11,451 nt of DNA from an uncultured Clostridia bacterium (lineage in GTDB: Bacteria; Bacillota; Clostridia; Oscillospirales; Ruminococcaceae). This document shows, piece by piece, positions 1-6,523 of the stretch. The position numbers and the translations under genes were made by a program. Position 1 is the stretch's first letter. Every line of letters starts with the position of its first letter. The notes below the pieces were generated by a model. The model was not told the DNA's origin. It saw nothing but the letters and a program-made list of their open reading frames with translations, and ran no database searches. The stretch covers positions 1-11,451 of the forward strand of contig CAMEYZ010000054.1 in the NCBI GenBank assembly GCA_945947715.1, in the 5' to 3' direction.

Positions 1-668
1 TAGGGCACGGGAGAGGGGTGAACTCCTGCTGCAACAAGTCCTGCAATATGCGCCATATCCACCATGAGCAGCGCACCCACGCTGTGAGCTATCTCAGCAA
101 GACGGGGGAAGTCAATTACTCTGGGATATGCGGAGGCTCCCGCAACGATAAGCTTAGGCTTATTTTCCTTTGCCATTGCCTCTACCTTATCATAGTCGAT
201 AGTCTCGTCGTCGCCCAGTCCATAGGAAACGAAGTTGTAATACTTACCCGAAATATTTACGGGTGAACCATGGGTAAGATGTCCACCATGAGCAAGGCTC
301 ATGCCCATTACGGTATCGCCGGGCTGTAAGAGTGCGAAATAAACAGCTGTGTTAGCCTGTGCGCCCGAATGAGGCTGTACATTTGCAAACTGTGCTCCGA
401 AAAGCTTCTTTGCGCGCTCGATAGCGATATTCTCCACAACGTCCACATACTCGCAGCCGCCATAGTATCTCTTTGCGGGATAGCCCTCGGCATACTTATT
501 GGTAAGCACACTGCCCATTGCAGCCATTACAGCAGGAGATACGATATTCTCACTGGCAATGAGCTCCAGATTTCTCTGCTGTCTTTTAAGCTCGTCCGAC
601 ATAGCAGCTCCGACCTCGGGGTCATATCCCGAAACAAAGCCGATAGAATCCATGATATCCGAATACAT
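1..668 (-). CDS. glyA: Serine hydroxymethyltransferase, N-terminal part (runs off window)
   Basis: PLP-dependent cytosolic enzyme that interconverts serine plus tetrahydrofolate with glycine plus 5,10-methylene-tetrahydrofolate, the main one-carbon entry point. The visible 222 codons carry family landmarks in order: LELIASENIVS (about 34-44), NKYAEGYPAKRYYGG (57-71), NVQPHSGAQAN (96-106), LAHGGHLTHGSPVN (125-138) and VDMAHIAGLVAAGVHPSP (203-220), which holds the Asp and His that contact PLP. The frame continues at the edge into a codon beginning TA. The PLP-binding lysine should lie shortly beyond the window, so an intact active site cannot be confirmed. The start is supported by AAGGAG at 677-682, 8 bases upstream of the ATG. 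It has its own promoter and lies behind a terminator, so it is probably transcribed separately from the upstream small gene. The reading frame shows no sign of damage. Confidence 0.96.
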   Translation of the reverse strand, partial: MYSDIMDSIGFVSGYDPEVGAAMSDELKRQQRNLELIASENIVSPAVMAAMGSVLTNKYAEGYPAKRYYGGCEYVDVVENIAIERAKKLFGAQFANVQPHSGAQANTAVYFALLQPGDTVMGMSLAHGGHLTHGSPVNISGKYYNFVSYGLGDDETIDYDKVEAMAKENKPKLIVAGASAYPRVIDFPRLAEIAHSVGALLMVDMAHIAGLVAAGVHPSPVP

Positions 669-699
669 TTGAAACACTCCTTAAAAATATGTTACATAT

Positions 700-728
700 A
701 TTATACAACAATTCTCTCTAAAAAGCAA
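700..728 (-). promoter_or_regulatory. Candidate sigma-A promoter of glyA
   Basis: Read on the minus strand, a -35 box TTGCTT (723-728) and a perfect -10 box TATAAT (700-705) are separated by exactly 17 bases. Transcription should start near 692-694, giving a leader of about 25 bases that contains the AAGGAG ribosome binding site at 677-682. That leader is too short for a riboswitch. The promoter sits just downstream of the terminator at 740-809, consistent with an independent transcript. Inferred from box matches and spacing only. Confidence 0.75.
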
Positions 729-739
729 CAGTTATTTTT

Positions 740-809
740 AAAAAGTTAACAGCTGACAGTTTACAGTCAACAGTACAAAACTGTCAACTGAAGCCATCAG
801 CTGTTAACT
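740..809 (-). terminator. Long two-part hairpin terminator after the 103-residue gene
   Basis: Perfect 13-base arms (744-756 and 797-809) enclose a second stem (764-774 with 780-790). In minus-strand RNA the second stem pairs over 11 positions, two of them G-U, around the loop UUUGU. The stems are separated by a 6-by-7 internal loop. The outer stem ends in a run of five T (744-740). This fits a rho-independent terminator for the gene ending at 818, although the stem is less GC-rich than most. The whole hairpin is made of degenerate seven-base repeats, described separately. Confidence 0.65.
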
Positions 810-834
810 ATTAACTGTCAACTATTCACTGAAG
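741..834. repeat. Degenerate heptanucleotide repeat array with inverted halves
   Basis: On the minus strand, seven-base units resembling AGTTRAY run from the end of the small gene (for example ATAGTTGACAGTTA followed directly by ATAGTTAACAGCTG). After the central loop, units of the complementary type (TGTTGAC, TGTAAAC, TGTCAGC, TGTTAAC) run back. The two halves pair to form the terminator hairpin. The array overlaps the stop codon of the 103-residue gene, so the last residues (about VNS) are repeat-encoded. The unit resembles short tandemly repeated heptanucleotides known from cyanobacterial genomes. No spacers or cas genes are present, so it is not CRISPR. Confidence 0.7.
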
Positions 835-1129
835 AACGTGTGAGCCATACATAGGCTATATCAAGCGCCTCATAAAGGCTGCTCTTTTCGCTCTGCTTGA
901 TGATCGCATCCACAGGAGAAAGCGTTTCATCGGTTTTCATCTGGTACATTCTTATCTTGCTTGCCACGTCCAGATTTCCCATTTTTGTCTTTTCAAGGAT
1001 CTGCATCATAACTACGGTGCTGTCGTACATATTTCCGTAGTAGATCTCGTCACCCTTTCTCACCAAAGGATAACCCTTGTATGAAAAGAATTCCCCGTTC
1101 TTTTCAGCTGCTGTATTTGCTTCACTCAC
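818..1129 (-). CDS. Small conserved-looking protein of unknown function, 103 residues
   Basis: I do not recognise a named family. The product is soluble-looking: no signal peptide, no membrane segment and no metal-binding cysteine pattern (there is no cysteine). The N-terminal half, around YKGYPLVRKGDEIYYGNM (about 17-34), looks like a compact beta-rich module. The C-terminal half, from about residue 46, is probably helical and charged (KTKMGNLDVASKIRMYQMK). The start is GTG, chosen because a perfect AAGGAGG (1139-1145) sits 9 bases upstream; no in-frame ATG competes. Two promoter candidates precede it and a hairpin terminator follows, so it is probably monocistronic. It lies downstream of the ABC/GldG-like cluster but is separated by 229 bases, so a shared function is only a possibility. 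The clean RBS, promoters and terminator make a real gene likely. Confidence 0.8.
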   Translation of the reverse strand: MSEANTAAEKNGEFFSYKGYPLVRKGDEIYYGNMYDSTVVMMQILEKTKMGNLDVASKIRMYQMKTDETLSPVDAIIKQSEKSSLYEALDIAYVWLTRSSVNS

Positions 1130-1138
1130 CCTGATTTT

Positions 1139-1145
1139 CCTCCTT
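1139..1145 (-). promoter_or_regulatory. Strong ribosome binding site deciding a GTG start
   Basis: AAGGAGG on the minus strand, 9 bases before the GTG at 1129-1127. It is a near-perfect complement of the 16S anti-Shine-Dalgarno and the best RBS in the window. It is the main reason to accept GTG as the initiator of the 103-residue protein. Confidence 0.85.
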
Positions 1146-1206
1146 TTGTATAGTATGAATAATGCCGTATCGGACAGTTCTGCACAATTTGCCGATTCTT
1201 AATAAT

Positions 1207-1235
1207 ATTATAACATTATTAATTAAATTTTGCAA
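1207..1235 (-). promoter_or_regulatory. Candidate proximal promoter of the 103-residue gene
   Basis: On the minus strand, -35 TTGCAA (1230-1235) and -10 TATAAT (1207-1212) are separated by 17 bases in a strongly AT-rich stretch. The predicted start near 1200 gives a leader of about 70 bases ending at the AAGGAGG site. The box matches and spacing are good; function is inferred. Confidence 0.7.
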
Positions 1236-1262
1236 GCTTTTTGTTACAGAATATAGCAGGAA

Positions 1263-1308
1263 ATTCATTTTTTGCCCTTCGCCCTATGAATGTCTGCCCT
1301 TTACATTC
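1263..1308 (-). other. Two mutually exclusive small hairpins in intergenic DNA
   Basis: Stem A pairs GAATGT with ACATTC (1288-1293 and 1303-1308, 9-base loop). Stem B pairs ATTCAT with ATGAAT (1263-1268 and 1286-1291, 17-base loop). They share bases 1288-1291, so only one can form at a time. The motif TGCCCTT occurs twice on the plus strand (about 1273-1279 and 1295-1301), once in each loop. Neither stem is followed by a T-run, so I see no standard terminator for the upstream cluster. The stems are AT-rich and weak, and I match this to no known RNA family. Confidence 0.35.
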
Positions 1309-1317
1309 GCGGCACAC

Positions 1318-1346
1318 ATTATATTATATTACATCTGGGCTGTAAA
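1318..1346 (-). promoter_or_regulatory. Candidate distal promoter just after the DUF4340-type gene
   Basis: On the minus strand, -35 TTTACA (1341-1346) and -10 TATAAT (1318-1323) are spaced by exactly 17 bases and begin 12 bases beyond the upstream stop codon. A second TATAAT (1323-1328) overlaps the first but is too close to the -35 box. If used, it would give the 103-residue gene a leader of about 180 bases containing the alternative hairpins at 1263-1308. AT-rich DNA can produce such matches by chance, so it is a candidate only. Confidence 0.5.
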
Positions 1347-1358
1347 TCATGTCGAAAC

Positions 1359-2825
1359 TCACCACGAGGTGACAATATCTTCTCCTGCCGCATAATGCCC
1401 GAGATTGTCGATAAGTCTGTCAACGTAGGCAGTCCTGCACTTGAAATTTGCCTTGCCATTTAATACGATTATTGATTTTCTGTCGGCGTCGCTGTAGAAA
1501 TCCAGCTTGTCCTCGCCGTATTCATTCTTAATAGTTATGGAAACATCGGGCTCCTTGTCGTCATATGCGCCCAGATATATTTCCTCTGCGGGAGCACGGA
1601 GGATATACTGATACAGTGACTTGAACAGGTCAGCGTCTGCGTCCTCGCCGTTATGCTTTACAGCGAAGTTATCCTTGTCGCCGTTGGGCTCGAAGGTCTC
1701 GGTTTTTCCGTCATAGGTTATATCTATGGACTCTACCGAGTAGATATAGGTGCTGGTGACCATTGTCATGGTGATGTCAAGGGGCTGTATGCTCACCCAG
1801 GGAACATTTGCCGTGTCAAGTACATACACCACGTCCAGTCCTTCGCGCATAACATAATAGCCTGTGGGAACGCCGCTGTCATTGTAATACTTATTTCCGA
1901 TAAACAGAGTCGCAGCTCCTGCATTGATATCATAGTTCACAGTGCATGCGGGCTCAGTCAGACCGTATTCCTCCAGCGCTGCCTCATCGGGGTCCACAGC
2001 TGCCACATCAGAAGCCGTAAGCCCGAAGATAAGCTCCATCATAGCGTCGCTCTTGTCGGGATTCAGGTCAAGAGAAACAGGGGCTGTCATCACATAGGAC
2101 GAGGAATTGCCCGTTATAAGCTCCTCATAATCCTGACGGACATCGTACTCCACCACGATATCATATTCAAGCTCGGGACGGCTTATTGTCATGGAATTAA
2201 TCTTCCTGGGATTATAATCGTCCTCGGCGTTGTCATCGGTCACATTGTCATAGAGAACATGATTGATGAAGTCATACTCCTTGGAAAACAGCACCGAAAT
2301 ATCCGATGATTTTATGGTATATACAGTATCGCTGTCCTCCAGCTTGAAGTAATACTCTCCGCCCTTGGGAGTCTCGTCGCCTATAAGGATAGTCTTTTCG
2401 AAAACACTTCCGCTGTCGAAAACCACCTTTGCCTTAAGCTGGGGCTTGTCCAGTCCATATACGGACAGGTCCTCAGGAGCTTCCGAGACCACCTGCTGAG
2501 CAGTCACCGTTGCAAGAGCTTCCACTGCACTGTTTACCGAGGTATAGTTCAGAGGAAGTCCGCTTATTTCAGGAATGGTCCAGAAATCGTCAGCGTACCG
2601 CTCAACGGTATATCCACCGTTTTCGTTGGTGACCTCAACGGAGGATATATCTGAGGGATTTTTATCGTAGAGAAGCGTTGAGGTCTTTGACGAGGTATCG
2701 GAGGTGGAGGCAAGATTGTCCTCCTCCTCGGTCTGGGGCTCGGTGAGCTTCAGCGCCACAAGAGCGCCTGCCAGCAGCACTACCGCACAGCTTCCCGCAA
2801 TAATTCCTTTTGTTCTTTTCTTCAT
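1359..2825 (-). CDS. Membrane-anchored DUF4340-type protein of a GldG-like ABC cluster
   Basis: 488 residues. A short basic N-terminus (MKKRTKG) leads into one hydrophobic segment (about 7-27), then a Thr/Ser/acidic linker (29-50) and a large extracytoplasmic part. That part appears to contain repeated DUF4340-like units: the first includes DFWTIPE (80-86) and YGLDKP (123-128), the second YGLTEP (287-292) and FIGNKYY (308-314), and a third, more divergent one runs from about 355 to the end. DUF4340 proteins commonly accompany GldG-type auxiliary subunits; their activity is unknown and I see no catalytic motif. The start is the ATG that shares one base with the upstream TAA (TAATG), with AAGGAG at 2835-2840 nine bases before it. 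An ATG 39 bases further upstream lies inside the preceding gene and is less likely. Translational coupling points to a complex with the GldG-like protein. It is the last gene of the cluster. Confidence 0.88.
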   Translation of the reverse strand: MKKRTKGIIAGSCAVVLLAGALVALKLTEPQTEEEDNLASTSDTSSKTSTLLYDKNPSDISSVEVTNENGGYTVERYADDFWTIPEISGLPLNYTSVNSAVEALATVTAQQVVSEAPEDLSVYGLDKPQLKAKVVFDSGSVFEKTILIGDETPKGGEYYFKLEDSDTVYTIKSSDISVLFSKEYDFINHVLYDNVTDDNAEDDYNPRKINSMTISRPELEYDIVVEYDVRQDYEELITGNSSSYVMTAPVSLDLNPDKSDAMMELIFGLTASDVAAVDPDEAALEEYGLTEPACTVNYDINAGAATLFIGNKYYNDSGVPTGYYVMREGLDVVYVLDTANVPWVSIQPLDITMTMVTSTYIYSVESIDITYDGKTETFEPNGDKDNFAVKHNGEDADADLFKSLYQYILRAPAEEIYLGAYDDKEPDVSITIKNEYGEDKLDFYSDADRKSIIVLNGKANFKCRTAYVDRLIDNLGHYAAGEDIVTSW

Positions 2826-4495
2826 TACTTGTGTCTCCTTCTGAGATAAACCACAATGCCGCATACTACAACGATAAGCGGGATAATAATTACGAATACC
2901 GCGAAGCAGATGTTGTACTTATTCTGGTCCATATCAAAGGTCTGCGCGGTGAGGTCCTTTGCCACGATGCTTATTCCGTTTGTCTTTCCGGTCAGAGTAT
3001 TCAGAGCGGAAACGAAATAATCTCCGTTGTTGTAGTAGGTCATGGAGGTGATGCCCTCGTCCAGCATGAACGACGAGCCTACTACCAGCACATTGCTGTA
3101 TACAGTCTCATTATCCGAGTTGAACACATACTTTCTACCCACAGCCATAGTAGCATAGGAGCCGTACTCGGGATCCACATTTTCGCCGTTGCTGAGTGCC
3201 TCCTGCATCTCATTTGTAAGCACAAATGCTGTATCATCGGTGGTCACAAGAGCCTTTGTGAGACGGTTGTCCTTTTCATCGAAGAGAAGCTTTATTGGAC
3301 GAGAATAGTAGGAAAGCACGGGAAGCGTTGCATCGGATACATTATCTGCATATTCGTTGTCGGTGGTATTGATAAAGTTGCCGATAACATAGTTGCTGGT
3401 GCTTGATGTGTTGCTGGTATTGCTGTCGCCCACAACGCCTGTGCCTATCTCAATGCCCCACTCTGCAAGAAGTGCGTCGATATTAGATGTGGAGTTCTGG
3501 GAGGTATCGGCGATATAGATCATGGTCCTGCCCAGATTTCCGTCGTTATCGAGGAAATCGTACAGCTTCTGGACGGTATCCTCATCGTAGTCGTTAAGGG
3601 GAGCGTTGATGCAGACGATGTCGGTATCCTCGGGTATCTCGTCAATGAGAGGATTGATCTCGGAAACGTTATATCCGTTGGAGGACAGGATATCATATAC
3701 GTTGTCATATGAGGTGCCGCCTGTTTCGCTCTTGAACACAACAGCATTCATAGGATCGGGGTCGGTAACATACATGATAGCTGAGGTCAGCTCCTGCTCA
3801 GCCTTTGAAGAGGTTATCTGCTGAGAATAGGTGTAGTAGTTCATCTCAACATTGTAAAGGTCCTGGATACTGATGACCTTTATCCTCTTGTCGGTGGAAA
3901 CAACGATGCTGTACTCAGAGATATCGCCCTTATAAAGCTCGCTGTAGCGGTTTGCATAGGTAGGGTCCTTTGTCATGTCAACAAAGGTGAGGGTGATGTT
4001 CTTATTGTAGATAGTGTACTTTTTCAGCACCTCGTATGCCTGCTTGAAGTACACATAGTTTGATGTAGAGAAGGTCAGCTCGTCGGACATGCAGACGATA
4101 TCCACAGGCTCGGTAACTGTTGCGAGATAGTCTATGGTCTCCTGAGATATCTCGAAGGTACCGTCAGGGGTGATGTCGATGCTCATATTCATTCTGTCGG
4201 AAAGCACGGACAGTACCACGTTCACCAGTACCACCACAGCAATAACTATGAGAGTCACTGCAGTTGCAGCTCCGCCGTATTTCAGCTTTCTGCGGCTGTA
4301 CTTTTTCTTTTCTGCCTTTTCGGCAGCCTTTTCAGGGTCAACGTATTTTTCCTTCTTTTTCTTGTCAACCTCGGGAGCATTTTCCTCGGCAGCTGCCTCG
4401 GTTTCCTCCGCAGGAGCGTTTACAGCGGAAATATCCTCCGCAGGAGCTGTATTCAGAAGCTCTTCGCTGTCTTGTTTCTTATTTTTCTTACTCAT
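2825..4495 (-). CDS. GldG-type ABC transporter auxiliary protein, two membrane anchors
   Basis: 556 residues. The first 70 or so form a hydrophilic, low-complexity Ala/Glu/Lys-rich cytoplasmic extension (KKKKEK at 45-50, KAAEKAEKKK at 56-65). A membrane segment follows (about 75-98), then a large extracytoplasmic region (99-526) with the character of the GldG/ABC_transp_aux family, and a second membrane segment (about 528-550) ending in the basic tail RRRHK. The long domain is rich in Asp, Asn, Ser and Tyr. The region around 130-330 has the alternating strand/helix look of the family's Rossmann-like part. The start has a weak RBS: GAAAGG (4511-4516) lies about 15 bases upstream. An in-frame TGA just before the ATG excludes any upstream start. 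It lies 59 bases after the permease gene and overlaps the next gene by one base. The family assignment rests on architecture and neighbours. Confidence 0.88.
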   Translation of the reverse strand: MSKKNKKQDSEELLNTAPAEDISAVNAPAEETEAAAEENAPEVDKKKKEKYVDPEKAAEKAEKKKYSRRKLKYGGAATAVTLIVIAVVVLVNVVLSVLSDRMNMSIDITPDGTFEISQETIDYLATVTEPVDIVCMSDELTFSTSNYVYFKQAYEVLKKYTIYNKNITLTFVDMTKDPTYANRYSELYKGDISEYSIVVSTDKRIKVISIQDLYNVEMNYYTYSQQITSSKAEQELTSAIMYVTDPDPMNAVVFKSETGGTSYDNVYDILSSNGYNVSEINPLIDEIPEDTDIVCINAPLNDYDEDTVQKLYDFLDNDGNLGRTMIYIADTSQNSTSNIDALLAEWGIEIGTGVVGDSNTSNTSSTSNYVIGNFINTTDNEYADNVSDATLPVLSYYSRPIKLLFDEKDNRLTKALVTTDDTAFVLTNEMQEALSNGENVDPEYGSYATMAVGRKYVFNSDNETVYSNVLVVGSSFMLDEGITSMTYYNNGDYFVSALNTLTGKTNGISIVAKDLTAQTFDMDQNKYNICFAVFVIIIPLIVVVCGIVVYLRRRHK

Positions 4496-4554
4496 TTTTA
4501 TTCAGACATTCCTTTCAGGTTTATATCAGAATCTTACTTATCGGACCGTTGCTA

Positions 4555-5262
4555 TCAGCCCCAACGGCGCTTTTCCAGCACTCTTACCGTGAGGAAGTTG
4601 CAGATAAATGTAACGCTCAGGAAGAATACTATGCTGGGGATATTGATGATGCCGTTTGTAAATTCGTAATATCTGTTGTAGAAGCCCAGCGATACCATGA
4701 CGTTTTTCAGCCAGTCAACGGAAACGCTTGCTGCCAGAACGTCTATCATATAGAACAGCATTATCACGATAAAGCTTGCGATTGCCGCAACTATCTGATT
4801 TTCGGTAAGGCTTGAGATAAGCATGCCTATTGAAATGAAGCTTGCTCCCAGAAGCAGCAGCGCAAACATGTTGCCTATTACAGTAGCCCATGCGATGCTT
4901 CCTGCCAGCTTATAAAGAACTAAGATGTAAGGAATATATATCGCCATTCCGATAAGGAATACGCACAGCGCAGCAAAGAATTTTCCCATTACAATAGCTG
5001 CGAGATTTACGGGAGCTGTCAGCAGACACTGGTCAGTTTTCTGCTTCTGCTCCTCGGACATGAGCCTCATGGTAAGCAGTGGCAGCATTATCATCATAAG
5101 AGTAAATACTCCCGAAAATACGTAGGTCATATCGGTCGTGGCAGAGTAGATGTTGGTCCCCACGAAGTACATTCCCGTATATACATAGAATACGGCAATA
5201 AATATATAAGCAATAGGCGATGTGAAATACGCCTTTATCTCACGTCTGAAAATAGCACCCAT
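4555..5262 (-). CDS. ABC-2 type permease, GldF-like
   Basis: 235 residues, an integral membrane protein with about six hydrophobic segments (roughly 16-36, 47-66, 93-115, 124-150, 156-178, 208-228). The N-terminus MGAIFRREIKAYFTSPIAYI is typical of ABC-2 permeases: an amphipathic elbow helix and then a short PIAY turn. Between segments 2 and 3, LTMRLMSEEQKQKTDQCLL (63-81) followed by TAP matches the cytoplasmic coupling region of GldF/NosY-type permeases. The length is usual for the family. Its ATG shares one base with the TAA of the ATPase gene. A purine-rich GGGGGTGAG just upstream lies inside that gene, so the two subunits are probably translationally coupled and made in similar amounts. 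Substrate and transport direction cannot be read from the sequence. Confidence 0.92.
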   Translation of the reverse strand: MGAIFRREIKAYFTSPIAYIFIAVFYVYTGMYFVGTNIYSATTDMTYVFSGVFTLMMIMLPLLTMRLMSEEQKQKTDQCLLTAPVNLAAIVMGKFFAALCVFLIGMAIYIPYILVLYKLAGSIAWATVIGNMFALLLLGASFISIGMLISSLTENQIVAAIASFIVIMLFYMIDVLAASVSVDWLKNVMVSLGFYNRYYEFTNGIINIPSIVFFLSVTFICNFLTVRVLEKRRWG

Positions 5263-6365
5263 TACAGCTCACCCCCGTTATCGTCGATATCGTCCGTTTC
5301 GGGCGACTCCTGTAAATTTTTGTTCATATCCACGGTGAACGCCGCAGCTGCCGCATTGCTGACAGCCTCATGCATCGCAGCCTTTTCCTCGTCGGAAAGT
5401 GCCTTTTTAGGCTCTGCTCTGCCCACGGAAACGTCCTCGCCCATGGTTATCTTAAGGAAGATATCCTCCAGAGTAAGCTCAGTGCTCTTAAGGCTGTAGA
5501 TTATCCTGTTCTTGGCAGCGACACGCTTGAAGAGCTCTGCTCTGATATCGGTCACTCCGTCAGTTTCTATCTCGTAATCGAAGGTGCCCGGCTCGCGCTC
5601 CATATCAGCCGTAACGGAAGCCACTCCCTTGATACCCTGGATAAGCTTGAGATTTTCCTCCTTGGTACCGTCTATCCTTGCGATAATGCGGTGCTCGTCC
5701 GAAAGCTTCTTTGTGAGATTTTCGGGAGTATCGTCCGCAGCAAGCTTGCCCTTATTGATGATGACGACTCTGTCACAGACCGCCTGTATCTCAGACAGGA
5801 TATGTGAAGAAAGGATAAGGGTATGACGCTTGCCCAGCTTCTTGATAAGGGTTCTTATCTCGTGTATCTGCTTGGGGTCAAGACCAACGGTAGGCTCGTC
5901 CAGAATGAGTATGGGCGGATTTCCGATAAGTGCCTGCGCCAGACCAACTCTCTGCTTGTAGCCCTTTGAAAGATGCTTGATTATGCGGTCGTACACATCG
6001 GTTATCATCACCAGCTTGCATACGTCCTCAAGGTGTGCCTGTCTGGGAAGCTTGCACTTTTTCAGGTCGTATATGAAGTTCAGATAATCCTTTACCGTCA
6101 TATCCATATAGAGAGGCGGTATCTCGGGCAGATAGCCTATCTGCTTCTTGGCTTCGAGAGGCTCCTCCATGATGTCCACGCCGTTTATGAGAATCTCTCC
6201 GTCGGTGGCGGAAATATAGCCCGTCAGCATATTCATGGTAGTGGATTTGCCTGCGCCGTTAGGTCCAAGAAAGCCCAGTATCTCTCCGTCGTTTACGGTG
6301 AAAGAAATGTTGTTGACAGCCTTCTTTTCGCCGTATTGCTTTGTAAGGTTTTTGACCTCTATCAT
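5262..6365 (-). CDS. ABC transporter ATP-binding protein, GldA/CcmA-like
   Basis: 367 residues, the cytoplasmic ATPase of the cluster. Visible motifs: Walker A GPNGAGKST (34-42), a Q-loop region IGYLPEIPPLY (76-86) with Glu where most ABC proteins have Gln, signature LSKGYKQR (132-139) instead of LSGGQ, Walker B ILILDEPT (152-159), D-loop GLDP (161-164) and the switch histidine in SSH (186-188). The Glu and LSKGY variants are usual in the ABC-2/GldA-like group, so ATPase activity is expected. After the nucleotide-binding domain comes an extra region (about 225-310), then a roughly 50-residue Ala-rich and finally acidic tail (ending DDIDDNGGEL). The start is supported by AAGGAAG about 10 bases upstream. 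It is the first gene of the four-gene cluster; the leader upstream has a GC-rich hairpin but no clear promoter. Confidence 0.95.
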   Translation of the reverse strand: MIEVKNLTKQYGEKKAVNNISFTVNDGEILGFLGPNGAGKSTTMNMLTGYISATDGEILINGVDIMEEPLEAKKQIGYLPEIPPLYMDMTVKDYLNFIYDLKKCKLPRQAHLEDVCKLVMITDVYDRIIKHLSKGYKQRVGLAQALIGNPPILILDEPTVGLDPKQIHEIRTLIKKLGKRHTLILSSHILSEIQAVCDRVVIINKGKLAADDTPENLTKKLSDEHRIIARIDGTKEENLKLIQGIKGVASVTADMEREPGTFDYEIETDGVTDIRAELFKRVAAKNRIIYSLKSTELTLEDIFLKITMGEDVSVGRAEPKKALSDEEKAAMHEAVSNAAAAAFTVDMNKNLQESPETDDIDDNGGEL

Positions 6366-6388
6366 TTTGATTATTCTTCCTTTCCGAG

Positions 6389-6405
6389 CCGTCCCTTTGG
6401 GGCGG
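6389..6405. repeat. Short GC-rich hairpin in the leader of the ABC ATPase gene
   Basis: CCGTCCC (6389-6395), loop TTT, GGGGCGG (6399-6405). On the plus strand all seven positions can pair, with one T-G wobble. In the minus-strand mRNA the same position is an A-C mismatch inside an otherwise GC stem. No T-run follows on either strand, so it is not a standard terminator. It lies about 10 bases upstream of the ATPase ribosome binding site and could affect initiation, or it may be a copy of a short extragenic palindrome. Confidence 0.5.
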
Positions 6406-6490
6406 TCTGATTATTGAATGAATAAAAACAGCCTATTTGTAAATAATATATCATTTTATTGTGATAACATAGTGACAGCATAGCGAAATT

Positions 6491-6504
6491 CAGTTTACAG
6501 TTTA
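6491..6504. repeat. Tandem heptamer CAGTTTA x2
   Basis: Two exact head-to-tail copies of CAGTTTA in non-coding DNA downstream of gltX. The same heptamer occurs in the array near 757-763, which suggests these intergenic repeats are related. Confidence 0.6.
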
Positions 6505-6523
6505 CCAAAACCAAAGAGCTCTG

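Larger units (their letters stand above)
6366..6523 (-). other. Intergenic region between gltX and the ABC cluster
   Basis: 158 AT-rich bases, no gene. From the gltX side: a weak hairpin across the gltX stop codon without a good T-run, two exact tandem copies of CAGTTTA (6491-6504), and an AT-rich stretch (6437-6470) with -10-like sequences but no -35 box at proper spacing. A GC-rich hairpin then precedes the ribosome binding site of the ATPase gene. I cannot call a terminator or promoter with confidence, so read-through from gltX is possible. Confidence 0.5.

Noticed and set aside
741..834. A CRISPR array, because of the regular short repeats.
   Set aside because: The units are seven bases, degenerate and without unique spacers, and no cas gene is present.
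1162..1395. A plus-strand frame of 77 codons spanning the gap and the end of the DUF4340-type gene.
   Set aside because: It has no ribosome binding site, has a composition typical of AT-rich non-coding DNA, runs against all neighbours and overlaps a well-supported gene.
2825..2864. An ATG 39 bases upstream as the start of the DUF4340-type protein.
   Set aside because: It would add 13 residues inside the preceding gene. The ATG overlapping the TAA has AAGGAG at the right distance and leads directly into a basic, hydrophobic membrane anchor.
5370..5807. Long plus-strand frames opposite the ABC, gltX, glyA and DUF4340-type genes.
   Set aside because: They mirror well-supported minus-strand genes, lack ribosome binding sites and show no recognisable protein motifs.
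1359..6365. Naming the ABC cluster a gliding-motility system (gldA, gldF, gldG).
   Set aside because: No other gliding genes are present, the host looks like a Firmicute, and similar modules occur in non-gliding bacteria. Only a family resemblance is claimed.
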